Source of the DNA: Oscillospiraceae bacterium
GTDB lineage: Bacteria; Bacillota; Clostridia; Oscillospirales; Oscillospiraceae
DNA length: 64,000 nt
Direction: 5' to 3'
Assembly: GCA_017542425.1 (NCBI GenBank)
Contig: JAFXXH010000058.1
Coordinates: 24,240-88,239 of the forward strand
Below, piece by piece: positions 8,376-16,135 of the stretch; the first letter of the stretch is position 1; each line of letters begins with the position of its first letter. The notes under the pieces were generated by a model that saw nothing but the letters and a program-made list of their open reading frames with translations, was not told where the DNA came from and ran no database searches. The translations under genes were made by a program, and so were the position numbers.

Positions 8376-9561
8376 ATTCTGTCACCTCAATTCCAAGCTG
8401 CCGCAAGCGGACAAAAAAGTCGGGAAAGCTCTTGCGCACCGCCTCCGCGCCCCGGATGCGCCCGCCCACCCGGGTACACAGCACGGCCAGGGCCATGACG
8501 ATCCGGTGGTCGTTGTGGCCGTCCAGCGGCGCGGTTGGGGGGCGGAGCGCGCCGGGCAGGACGGTGAAGGCGTTTTCCTCCAAGCGTGTCTCCACGCCGA
8601 ATTTGGCCAGTTCCTGGGCCATGGCGGCGGCCCGGTCGCTCTCCTTGAGCCGCAGCCGCGCCGTGCCGGTGAAGCGCCCGCCCCCGCGCAGGGCGGCATA
8701 GGCAAACAGCACCGGCCCCAGGTCCGGGCAGTCCCGCAGGTCGCAGGGCTCCCCGCGCCGAATCCGATCAAAATAGGCTTTGCACACCCGGTCCCCCTGC
8801 AAGCTCTCCGGGTCCAGCCCCTCCACGGGCACGCCCAGGGCCAGGAAGAAGGCCGCGTTGCTCCAGTCCCCCTCCACGCGGAGATTCCGGGGGGCATAGC
8901 GCTGGCTGCCGGAAACGTACAAGGAGGTCTCACCGGCCCAGCCCGCCCGGACGCCGAAGGCCCGCAGGGCCGCCAGCGTCAGTTCGATGTAGCTCCGGCT
9001 CTCCACGGGTGGGCTCAGCACGATCTCGCTGTCCCCATCCAGCAGCGGCAGGGCAAACAGCAGTCCGCTGACGAACTGGCTGCTCACGTCGCCGGGCAGG
9101 GAAAAGAGCCCCGGCCGCAGCGGGCCACGGACGCAAATCTCCGCTCCCTCCCGGATATAATCCAGGCCCCGCGCCCGGCACAGGTCCTCATAGACCGTCA
9201 TGGGCCGCTCCGGAAGCCGCCCGGCGCAGGTCAGCCGGGCCGGGGAACCGGACAGCAGACACAGGGGCAGGAAAAAGCGCAGGGTGCTGCCGCTCTCCCG
9301 GCAGGGGAGGGGGGAGGCCCCGGCAAAGCGCCGGGGGTCCGCACCGCAGACGCGCAGGGCGTCCCCCTCCCGCTGCCAGTCGGCCCCCAGGGCGCGCAGA
9401 CAGTCCAGGGTGGCGGCCACGTCCTCGCTGAACTGGACGCCGGAGATATGGCTTTCCCCCGCCGCCAGCCCGGCGCAGAGGAGCAGCCGGTGGGCCATGC
9501 TCTTGCTGGGCGGCGCAGCCACGGACCCCACGGGCGCGCCGGGGTGAATCGTCACGGTCAT
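8359..9561 (-). CDS. aroA: 3-phosphoshikimate 1-carboxyvinyltransferase (EPSP synthase)
   Basis: EPSP synthase transfers the enolpyruvyl group of PEP to shikimate 3-phosphate. The 400 residues include the N-terminal PPSKSMAHR motif, the CRESGSTLRF loop (here Glu-Ser-Gly-Ser, not the usual Gly-Ser-Gly-Ser), VSSQFVSGLL and the C-terminal KESDR and DGHNDHRIVMAL motifs. It is a little shorter than the usual 420-430 residues. The start overlaps the aroQ stop by four bases, which fits translational coupling. Class assignment and sensitivity to inhibitors cannot be set from these motifs alone. Confidence 0.95.
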   Translation of the reverse strand: MTVTIHPGAPVGSVAAPPSKSMAHRLLLCAGLAAGESHISGVQFSEDVAATLDCLRALGADWQREGDALRVCGADPRRFAGASPLPCRESGSTLRFFLPLCLLSGSPARLTCAGRLPERPMTVYEDLCRARGLDYIREGAEICVRGPLRPGLFSLPGDVSSQFVSGLLFALPLLDGDSEIVLSPPVESRSYIELTLAALRAFGVRAGWAGETSLYVSGSQRYAPRNLRVEGDWSNAAFFLALGVPVEGLDPESLQGDRVCKAYFDRIRRGEPCDLRDCPDLGPVLFAYAALRGGGRFTGTARLRLKESDRAAAMAQELAKFGVETRLEENAFTVLPGALRPPTAPLDGHNDHRIVMALAVLCTRVGGRIRGAEAVRKSFPDFFVRLRQLGIEVTEYEMDQ

Positions 9562-9992
9562 GCCTGTGCCCGCTCCAGCAGCAGGTCCATGGCCTCCAGG
9601 TAGCCGTTGGTGCCGTGGCCGGAGATGGTGGCCAGGCAGGCTGCCCGGATGTAGCTGACAGAGCGAAACGGCTCCCGGCTGTCCACGTCGGAGATGTGGA
9701 CCTCCACGGTGGGGACGCCCACGGCCTTCACCGCGTCCAGCAGGGCGATGCTGGTGTGGGTGTAGGCGCCGGGGTTGATGACGATGCCGTCCGCGTCGCC
9801 GAAAGCGCCCTGGATGGCGTCCACCAGGTCCCCTTCGTGGTTGGACTGGTAGAACTCCACCTCCGCGCCCCGTTCCGCCGCGTGGGCGGCGATGCGCGCA
9901 CAGAGGCTGTCGTAGGTCTCCCGGCCATAGATGGCCGGTTCCCGCAGCCCCAGCAGGTTCAGGTTGGGTCCGTTGAGAATGAGCAGTTTCAT
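9558..9992 (-). CDS. aroQ: 3-dehydroquinate dehydratase, type II
   Basis: This is the small dodecameric type II enzyme that dehydrates 3-dehydroquinate to 3-dehydroshikimate. At 144 residues it has the family length, with ILNGPNLNLLGLREPAIYG at the start (catalytic Tyr), FYQSNHEGDLVD, VINPGAYTHTSIA and VEVHISDVDSREPFR. The ATG lies 18 bases after the stop of the GGDEF gene. Together with the aroB, aroC, aroEK, aroA and aroG genes here it completes the seven-step route from PEP and erythrose 4-phosphate to chorismate. Confidence 0.97.
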   Translation of the reverse strand: MKLLILNGPNLNLLGLREPAIYGRETYDSLCARIAAHAAERGAEVEFYQSNHEGDLVDAIQGAFGDADGIVINPGAYTHTSIALLDAVKAVGVPTVEVHISDVDSREPFRSVSYIRAACLATISGHGTNGYLEAMDLLLERAQA

Positions 9993-10009
9993 GGTTTTGT
10001 TCCTCCCGT

Positions 10010-11404
10010 TCAGGTTCGGACGGCGTTCATGCGCACCTTCTCAGCGTACATGGCCTGGTCGGCGCGGACGTACACGTCCTCCACGGTCTTGTCCTCCCCC
10101 GGACGGTAGAGCGCCACGCCGATGGCGATGGAGATCTTCTCCCAGGGAGCGGCGCTGGGGTTTTCCTCGGTTTTGCGCATCTCGTCCGCCGCCCGGCCCA
10201 GCAGCTCCTCCCGGTTGGCATAGTCGCGCCCGGTCAGGACGATGACGAACTCGTCCCCGCCCACCCGGAAGACCGGGGAATGGTGGAAGATGTTGCACAG
10301 CAGGGCGCAGCTGGCCTTGAGGTAGCTGTCGCCTTTTTCGTGGCCGTAGCTGTCGTTCATGCGCTTGAGGTGGTTGCAGTCGGCCATGATGATGGCGTAT
10401 TCCAGCGTCTCGGTCTGCATCTTGTGCAGCAGGTCTTTGGCGTAATTGGTATAGGCCACCTTGTTGCCCACATGGGTGAGGCCGTCCTTGTGGGCCAGGG
10501 TGTTCAGCCGCGCCAGTTCCGTCTGGGTGCTGAGCATCTTTTGCACGGAGTCGCGCATGTCCTGGCTCATTTTCAGCACGGCGTCGGAGAGGGACTCCAC
10601 TTCGTTGCCCGTGTGCAGTTCCGGCACCCGGAGCACCAGCGCCTCCGGGTCATCGTGCCGGTGACTGGAGGCGGCGAAGTCCGCCACGGCCGCCTCCAGC
10701 TTTTCGATGGGGCGGGTGATGTTGGCGTCGGCCCAGAGGATGAACAGCAGGGTGAACAGCACGCCCAGCGCCAGGGTGACGCCCACGGTGGTGAAGGTCT
10801 GGGCGCGCAGGCTGCTGTGGATCTCCTGGATGTCCACGTCCATGCACAGCGCGGCGATCTTGTTGCCGTCGGAATCGTAGAGCGGCAGCAGCCCCGTGTA
10901 GTCGTCGCCCCACTCGCTGACCTCTTCAAAGAAGCTGAGCTGTCCGCTTTCGTAGGCCCGCAGGTACTTCCGGGCGGTCTCCGGGGAATAGGAGTCCCCG
11001 GTCAGGTCGCCCAGCTGCACCAGTTGATCCGGGATCGTCTCATATTCCTCCCGGCTCATGGCGGCGATGACGTTCCGGATGTTGTCCACGGGCTCGTCGC
11101 TCAGGGGGATGATGATGTAGAGAAAGTGCAGCTCCAGATTGTCCTTGATCCCGTCCAGGAAGCCCTGCAGCGCCCGGTAGCCCTCGGAGACCTGGCCGCT
11201 GCGGATGCACGCGGCCAGATCGTCCGTGTCGATGCCCGAGGCGGTATAGCGCAGGATGTTTTCGATGTAGGACTCATAATGGCTGTATTGCATCCGCCTG
11301 TCGTTCCAGTAGTTCAACAGACTCAGCACTAGGCACAGAACGGCGATCAGCAGGATACAGCCCTGCAGGACGCTCTGTTTCAGCGGTTTTCTGATTCGTT
11401 TCAT
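10010..11404 (-). CDS. Membrane-bound sensor with HAMP-like region and GGDEF diguanylate cyclase domain
   Basis: The 464-residue protein has two membrane helices (about residues 10-30 and 203-225) that flank an extracytoplasmic sensor domain of about 170 residues, a HAMP-like linker (NITRPIEKLEAAV), and a C-terminal GGDEF domain with an intact GGDEF signature at residues 382-386. The residues before it (HHSPVFRV) contain no RxxD inhibitory site. Expected role: synthesis of cyclic di-GMP in response to an external signal. It lies inside the aromatic operon, between aroEK and aroQ with short gaps (17-18 bases) on both sides, so it is probably cotranscribed with biosynthetic genes. The ligand is unknown. 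Confidence 0.9.
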   Translation of the reverse strand: MKRIRKPLKQSVLQGCILLIAVLCLVLSLLNYWNDRRMQYSHYESYIENILRYTASGIDTDDLAACIRSGQVSEGYRALQGFLDGIKDNLELHFLYIIIPLSDEPVDNIRNVIAAMSREEYETIPDQLVQLGDLTGDSYSPETARKYLRAYESGQLSFFEEVSEWGDDYTGLLPLYDSDGNKIAALCMDVDIQEIHSSLRAQTFTTVGVTLALGVLFTLLFILWADANITRPIEKLEAAVADFAASSHRHDDPEALVLRVPELHTGNEVESLSDAVLKMSQDMRDSVQKMLSTQTELARLNTLAHKDGLTHVGNKVAYTNYAKDLLHKMQTETLEYAIIMADCNHLKRMNDSYGHEKGDSYLKASCALLCNIFHHSPVFRVGGDEFVIVLTGRDYANREELLGRAADEMRKTEENPSAAPWEKISIAIGVALYRPGEDKTVEDVYVRADQAMYAEKVRMNAVRT

Positions 11405-11422
11405 GAATCGCAGCCCATCCTC

Positions 11423-12664
11423 TCAGTCATTGCGCCAAAGTTGCAATATGTGCTCCGCCGTCTCCTCCGGGGAGCCGCTCACGTCGATGCGCGCATCCGC
11501 CGCCGCCCGGTAGACGGGCAGCCGGGCCTCGTACAGGGCCCGCAGCTTTTCGATGTTGTCCGCCAGGGGCCGGTCCCCGGTGGGGACCAGGTCGGCCAGC
11601 GGGCGGTCCAGCAGCAGGAGCAGCCCGTTTTGCCGCAGCGCCGCCCGGTTTTCCGCCCGCAGCACCGCGCCGCCCCCGGTGGCCAGGATGCGCCCGCCGG
11701 TGGCGCCCAGGTCCCGCAGCACGGCGCTCTCCCGGTCCCGGAACCCGGCTTCCCCCTCGGCCTGGAAGATCTCCGGGATGCTCCGCCCGGCCCGGGCGGC
11801 GATGACTTCATCCGTATCGACGAAGGGCCGCCCGGTCCGCGCCGCCAGCAGCCGCCCCAGGGTGGTCTTGCCGCTGCCGGGCATCCCGATCAGCACCAGG
11901 TTTTGCTTTTCCGTCAGCACTTCCCGGAAGATGCGCTCGGCCGTGTCCTCCGGCAGCGTCGCTCCGGTGAAGGCCTCCGCCGCCAGCACCGCCTGGGTCA
12001 CCAGCATGAAAAGGCCGTTGGCGCATTTCAGCCCCAGGGCGGCGGCCCGCTGGGTCAGGCGGGTGCGCAGGGGGTTGTAGATCACGTCTACCACGCCCTC
12101 CAGAGCAGGGAAGCGCGCCGGGTCGATGGGCATGGCCTCCGTTTTCGGGTACATGCCGCAGGGGGTGGTGTTGAGCAGCACTTGCGCGTCCGGGTGCTCC
12201 GCCACGGCGCTTTCATAGGAGATGGCCCCCTCCCGTCCGCTGCGGCTGACCCGCAGGACCGTCCCGGCCCCCGCGTCCTTTGCCACGGCCCTGGCCGTCA
12301 GGCTGGTGCCGCCGGTGCCCAGAATCAGCACCTTTTTCCCGCGCAGGTCCAGCCCCGTCCGCCGCAGCAGCGCCGCCAGCCCGCCGTAGTCCGTGTTGTC
12401 GCCCAGCAGCCGCCCGTTTCGGTTCACAATGGTGTTCACCGCGCCGATGGCTTTGGCCCGCTCGCTCAGTTCGTCCAGCCAGGGGATCACCGTCTGCTTG
12501 TAGGGGATCGTGACGTTCACGCCCCCGAAGTCCCGCCGGGCCAGGAAGTCCCCCAGCTCCGCCGGGGCCAGCTCGATCAGCTCATAGCGGTACAGGCCCA
12601 GCCGCTCGTGGATCTCTTTGGAAAAGCTGTGGGGCAGATGTTCTCCCAACAGACCGTATCTCAT
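11423..12664 (-). CDS. aroE-aroK: Bifunctional shikimate dehydrogenase-shikimate kinase (AroE-AroK fusion)
   Basis: Residues 1-250 are shikimate dehydrogenase: substrate site HSFSKEIHERLG, catalytic Lys56 in VTIPYKQ, Asp92 in GDNTDYGG and the NADP loop ILGTGGTS. Residues from about 253 are shikimate kinase: P-loop GMPGSGKTT at 260-268, DTDEVI, then GFRDRESAVL and ATGGGAVLR, which hold the shikimate-binding residues. The two enzymes catalyse consecutive steps, dehydroshikimate to shikimate to shikimate 3-phosphate. No frameshift or stop separates them, so this is a real fusion of 413 residues. It overlaps aroC by four bases. Confidence 0.95.
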   Translation of the reverse strand: MRYGLLGEHLPHSFSKEIHERLGLYRYELIELAPAELGDFLARRDFGGVNVTIPYKQTVIPWLDELSERAKAIGAVNTIVNRNGRLLGDNTDYGGLAALLRRTGLDLRGKKVLILGTGGTSLTARAVAKDAGAGTVLRVSRSGREGAISYESAVAEHPDAQVLLNTTPCGMYPKTEAMPIDPARFPALEGVVDVIYNPLRTRLTQRAAALGLKCANGLFMLVTQAVLAAEAFTGATLPEDTAERIFREVLTEKQNLVLIGMPGSGKTTLGRLLAARTGRPFVDTDEVIAARAGRSIPEIFQAEGEAGFRDRESAVLRDLGATGGRILATGGGAVLRAENRAALRQNGLLLLLDRPLADLVPTGDRPLADNIEKLRALYEARLPVYRAAADARIDVSGSPEETAEHILQLWRND

Positions 12665-13764
12665 GTCCCTTCACCTCCCAGCCAGTCGGTGCCGTAGCGC
12701 AGCGCCAGCGCGTCGCAGAGCACCAGGGCGCAGACGCTGTCCGCCACCACCCGCGCCCGGTGGACAATGGCGGGGTCGTGCCGCCCGCGCAATTGCAGCA
12801 CGGCCTCCTGGCCCCGCAGGAAGTCCACCGTCTCCTGGGGCTTGTAAATGGAGGGGGTGGGCTTGACGGCGCAGCGGATGCGCAGCGGGCTCCCGTTGCT
12901 GATGCCGCCGTTGACGCCGCCGTTGCGGTTGGTTTTTGTGAAAATGCGCCCCTCCGGGTCCAGGGCAAAGGCGTCGTTGGCCTGGCTGCCCCGCAGCGCG
13001 CTGAGGCCGAAGCCGTCCCCGAACTCCACGCCCTTCACGGCGGGGATGGAGAACAGGGCGTGGGCCAGCAGCCCCTCCAGCGTGTCGAACCAGGGTTCTC
13101 CCACCCCGGCGGGCAGGCCCAGGACCAGCGTCTCCAGCACGCCGCCCACGCTGTCCCCCTCGGCGGCGGCCTGGGCGATGACCGTGCGCATCCGCTCCCC
13201 CGCCGCCTCGTCCAGCACGGCAAAGGCTTTTTCGTTCAATGCGGCGATATCGCCTGCGCCGTCTTCAAACTCCCGGTCGGCCACGCCGCCGCAGCGGGCG
13301 ATGTGGCTGCCGATGAGAATCCCCCGCCGCCGCAGCGCCGTCAGGCACACCGCCCCGGCGGCCACCAGCGCGGCGGTGACCCGCCCGGAGAAGTGGCCCC
13401 CGCCCCGGTAGTCCTCATAGCCGTGATACTTCAGCCAGGCCGTGTAGTCGGCGTGGCCGGGCCGGGCCAGGGCGCGGGTGGCGGCGTAGTCCCGGCTGCG
13501 GGTGTCCGCGTTGGGGATCAGGATGCACAGCGGGGTCCCGGTGGTCTTTCCCTCGAACGCGCCGCTGACGATCTGAAATGCGTCCGCCTCCCGCCGGGCC
13601 GTGGAGATGCGCCCCGCCGGGCGGCGCAGCTCCAGCTGATGGGCGATGTAGTCCGTCTCCACCGGAATGCCCGGGGCCAGCCCATCCAGCACGGCCCCCA
13701 GCATGGCCCCGTGGCTCTCTCCAAAGAGCGTCAGACTGACGCTGCTGCCGATGCTGTTTTTCAT
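12661..13764 (-). CDS. aroC: Chorismate synthase
   Basis: Chorismate synthase eliminates phosphate from EPSP with a reduced FMN cofactor. The 367 residues contain GESHGAMLGAVLDGLAPG at the start, RRPAGRISTARREADAF, the DYRGGGHFSGRVTAALVAAG region and the late RNGGVNGGISNG signature. The length is normal. The ATG overlaps the aroB stop (ATGA). In an anaerobe the reduced FMN would come from a separate reductase; none is adjacent. Activity type (monofunctional) is inferred from the lack of an attached flavin reductase domain. Confidence 0.97.
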   Translation of the reverse strand: MKNSIGSSVSLTLFGESHGAMLGAVLDGLAPGIPVETDYIAHQLELRRPAGRISTARREADAFQIVSGAFEGKTTGTPLCILIPNADTRSRDYAATRALARPGHADYTAWLKYHGYEDYRGGGHFSGRVTAALVAAGAVCLTALRRRGILIGSHIARCGGVADREFEDGAGDIAALNEKAFAVLDEAAGERMRTVIAQAAAEGDSVGGVLETLVLGLPAGVGEPWFDTLEGLLAHALFSIPAVKGVEFGDGFGLSALRGSQANDAFALDPEGRIFTKTNRNGGVNGGISNGSPLRIRCAVKPTPSIYKPQETVDFLRGQEAVLQLRGRHDPAIVHRARVVADSVCALVLCDALALRYGTDWLGGEGT

Positions 13765-14819
13765 GGCCGCACCGCCTGTGAGTCAATGGGGACGGTTCTT
13801 TTTGACTCATTTTGCCGCAGCACCAGCGCGATGCGGTCCCGCAGGTCCTCCGCCGTCATGTGCGCGAAGCGGAAGGACCCCGGCGCGTCCACCAGCACGG
13901 CGGAGACGGTCCCGCCCACGGCCTTTTTGTCGTGGAGCGCGGCGGCCAGCACCCGCTCCGGGTCCAGATCGCAGCCCGTGGGCAGCGCCAGCCGCTCCAG
14001 CACGGCCTCCAGCCGCGCCCGGAGCGCCGGGGGACACATGGGCAGCATTCCCAGCGCCACGCACTCCCCGTGCCGCAGCGCCCCCTCCGCCGCCGCCTCG
14101 ATGCCGTGGCCGACGGTGTGGCCGAAGTTGAGGCATTTCCGCAGCCCCTGCTCCCGCTCGTCGGCGGCCACCACCCTGGCCTTCTCCCGCAGGGAGGCGA
14201 AGATAATGTCATCCAAATGGGACATGGGGTCCCCGGCCTCGAACAGCGCAAAGAGTTCCGCGTCGGCGATTAGGCCCATCTTCACCGCCTCCGCCAGCCC
14301 GGCGGAGATGTCCCGCCGGGGCAGGGTGGAGAGGGTCTCCGTGTCGATCAGCACGCCCCGGGGCTGGTGAAAGGCCCCCACGATGTTCTTCACCCCCGCC
14401 AGATTCACCGCCGTCTTGCCGCCCACGGAGGAGTCCACCTGGGCCAGCACGGTGGTGGGGATGTTGAAAAAGTCAATGCCGCGCATATAGCAGGCGGCGG
14501 CGAAGCCGGCCAGGTCGCCCACCACGCCCCCGCCCACGGCGCAGACCGCGTCGGCGCGGGTGAAGTCCTGCTCCAGCATGGTTTTCAGCAGCCGCTCCAG
14601 CACGGCCAGGCTTTTGCTCCCCTCCCCCACGGGGACAGTGAACACATGGGGCTGACGGCACTGGGCCGCCACGGCAGCGGCATATTCCTGCGGCACCCCG
14701 GCGTCCGTGACCACCAGCACCCGCCGGTTCAGATCCAGCAGCTCCCCGGCATGGCGCAAACAGCCGGGCCGGAGCGTCACCTCATAGCTTCGCTCCCCCA
14801 GACGGACAGGCAGGATCAT
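13761..14819 (-). CDS. aroB: 3-dehydroquinate synthase
   Basis: The 352-residue enzyme converts DAHP to 3-dehydroquinate with NAD and a metal ion. The GGGVVGDLAGFAAACYMRG core, PTTVLAQVDSSVGGKTAVN and the metal ligand site NFGHTVGHGIE are present. I start at the ATG at 14819, which follows AAAGGAGG with good spacing, and not at the upstream in-frame ATG at 14864. It is the first gene of the operon. The last 15 or so residues (NESKRTVPIDSQAVRP) are encoded partly by a short palindromic repeat, so the native C-terminus appears to have been extended. Confidence 0.95.
   Translation of the reverse strand: MILPVRLGERSYEVTLRPGCLRHAGELLDLNRRVLVVTDAGVPQEYAAAVAAQCRQPHVFTVPVGEGSKSLAVLERLLKTMLEQDFTRADAVCAVGGGVVGDLAGFAAACYMRGIDFFNIPTTVLAQVDSSVGGKTAVNLAGVKNIVGAFHQPRGVLIDTETLSTLPRRDISAGLAEAVKMGLIADAELFALFEAGDPMSHLDDIIFASLREKARVVAADEREQGLRKCLNFGHTVGHGIEAAAEGALRHGECVALGMLPMCPPALRARLEAVLERLALPTGCDLDPERVLAAALHDKKAVGGTVSAVLVDAPGSFRFAHMTAEDLRDRIALVLRQNESKRTVPIDSQAVRP
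13779..13809. repeat. 31-base palindrome inside the 3' end of aroB
   Basis: TGAGTCA at 13779-13785 and TGACTCA at 13803-13809 are inverted copies around a GC-rich centre with a TTCTTTTT run. On the coding strand it reads through as part of AroB. It resembles short palindromic repeats that I recall as common in clostridial genomes. Confidence 0.6.
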
Positions 14820-14893
14820 GGCCTTTTCCTCCTTTTTTCGATGAAACAGACGCAAAATATGCACGACTGTATACTATTCCACTTTAATCTACT

Positions 14894-14922
14894 ACGTTAT
14901 CACAAGGGGGGCTGGAAGTCAA
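14894..14922 (-). promoter_or_regulatory. Weak candidate promoter for the aromatic operon
   Basis: On the minus strand TTGACT (14917-14922) and TAACGT (14894-14899) are separated by 17 bases. The -35 is good and the -10 is poor, so this is only a candidate for transcription of aroB and the genes after it. Confidence 0.35.
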
Positions 14923-15027
14923 GAAAGAGAATGGCATCTTGACCGATCCGGTGTAAGTTTGTCCATGATGGGTGACACTTCATTGACAAACCTGCATGTT
15001 TTGCACACGGCTCTCCTGACATGCGCC

Positions 15028-15056
15028 TTGCCAAGCCCGACAGAACGTGGTATCAT
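15028..15056 (+). promoter_or_regulatory. Sigma-A type promoter of the UPF0175/DUF3368 pair
   Basis: TTGCCA (15028-15033) and TATCAT (15051-15056) are separated by exactly 17 bases and lie about 65 bases before the first gene. A further TTGACA at 15061 has no matching -10. Confidence 0.65.
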
Positions 15057-15120
15057 GCGGTTGACAGGCGTTCAGACGCAAAAAATGACTTGAAACTTCC
15101 AGCATTGGAGGTGCTATGCA

Positions 15121-15402
15121 ATGCAAACGGTTCCGATTCAACTCTTTGTCCCGGAGGGCATGGCGACGTATTTCAGAGACCTTGAGCCGGGAGAGGACTT
15201 TGAGCGCAACGCGATGCTGCTGTTTCCTCTGATTCGAAACTGCACGATCTCGCACGGCAAAGCGGCGGAGATTTTGGGCGTTCACAAGACGGATCTGATC
15301 GAATACTACGACGCCTTGGGCATTCCGTATCTGAATCAGAGCATAGGAGAACTCCTGGAAGACCTGGAGACCCTGGAGCGGGTCATGGGGGCCGGACAAT
15401 GA
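15121..15402 (+). CDS. UPF0175-family antitoxin-like protein
   Basis: The 93-residue protein matches the UPF0175 pattern, with a short beta start (VPIQLFVPEGM) and a C-terminal helical DNA-binding part (SHGKAAEILGVHKTDLIEYY, then ALGIPYLN). UPF0175 proteins are usually found just before DUF3368 PIN-like proteins and are thought to act as antitoxins that repress the operon. The ATG is preceded by GGAGGTG with seven-base spacing, and its stop overlaps the next start (ATGA). The AT content is somewhat higher than in the neighbouring biosynthetic genes, in keeping with mobile toxin-antitoxin loci. Confidence 0.85.
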   Translation: MQTVPIQLFVPEGMATYFRDLEPGEDFERNAMLLFPLIRNCTISHGKAAEILGVHKTDLIEYYDALGIPYLNQSIGELLEDLETLERVMGAGQ

Positions 15403-15905
15403 TCGTCGTATCGGATTCCACGCCGCTGATCACCCTGATGAAAGCGGCAAGACTGGGGATTCTTGCGCGCTTGTTTGGTGAAGTTTTGATTCCGGAAGCT
15501 GTATTTTCTGAACTGACTGCAAACGCGTCCTTTTGGGATGAGGCGGAGCAAATCAGAAACAGTTCCTTCATCCAGGTTGTCAGAGCAAAGGATGACGAGC
15601 GCGTCGCATTCCTCCAAAGGGCCACCGGTCTGGACCGTGGAGAGAGCGAGGCCATCGTTTTCGCGGACGAGACCAAGGCGGATCTGCTGCTGATGGATGA
15701 GGTCGCGGGACGCAGAGTCGCAAAGAATATGAATCTTCCGCTCACTGGCAGCGTCGGCGTTTTGATCCGTGCCCATCAAATCGGATTGCTGACCGCGCAG
15801 GAGGCAGAAGAGGCCTTTCAAAGCATCCGAAGCGCCAACCGCCACATCAGTGAGCGGCTGATCCAGAACGCGCTTGACATCATCCGAGGCGGGACTGTTG
15901 TATAA
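15399..15905 (+). CDS. DUF3368 PIN-like putative toxin nuclease
   Basis: The 168-residue protein begins MIVVSDSTPLITL, the DUF3368 form of the PIN-domain start with the first acidic residue, has LDRGESEAIVFA in the middle (further acidic ligands) and LLLMDEVAGRRVAKNMNL, and ends with the helical IRAHQIGLL region typical of the family. PIN proteins are metal-dependent RNases and this family is the usual partner of UPF0175. Toxicity has rarely been tested for DUF3368, so toxin is a family-level inference. A dispersed palindromic repeat starts eight bases after its stop. Confidence 0.85.
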   Translation: MIVVSDSTPLITLMKAARLGILARLFGEVLIPEAVFSELTANASFWDEAEQIRNSSFIQVVRAKDDERVAFLQRATGLDRGESEAIVFADETKADLLLMDEVAGRRVAKNMNLPLTGSVGVLIRAHQIGLLTAQEAEEAFQSIRSANRHISERLIQNALDIIRGGTVV

Positions 15906-15912
15906 CGGAGCG

Positions 15913-16001
15913 GGCAAGCCCTCTCCATACAAGATATGGTGTAAGCATTCAAAAGCATCCACACCATGTAGGGAAGGGACTTGCCCCTTCCGCAGACTTG
16001 C
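15913..16001. repeat. Dispersed palindromic repeat, copy B (89 bases)
   Basis: It aligns with copy A over its whole length: same GGCAAGCCC left arm, AGGGAAGGGACTTGCC right arm and CCTTCCGCAG tail. The inner stem differs in sequence but keeps pairing (ATGGTGT with ACACCAT), so structure is conserved more than sequence. A 16-base piece of the right arm recurs at 63865-63880. Confidence 0.8.
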
Positions 16002-16135
16002 AGCAGCCCCGTCTTTTTTCGTTTCGGCACAAAGTCTCAAAAGTCCCGGCGGCGCTGTCAACACTTCCGATGCAATTTCGGCGTAAACTACCCCCGCATC
16101 CATAGAACAACATTCCGATTTCAAGGAGGGGCAAC

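Larger units (their letters stand above)
14820..15120. other. Intergenic region between divergent aroB and toxin-antitoxin operons
   Basis: About 300 bases without a gene. It holds the weak aroB promoter, a seven-base inverted repeat (GTTTGTC at 14957-14963, GACAAAC at 14985-14991) that could be an operator, and a good forward promoter at 15028-15056. Nothing else was recognised. Confidence 0.6.
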
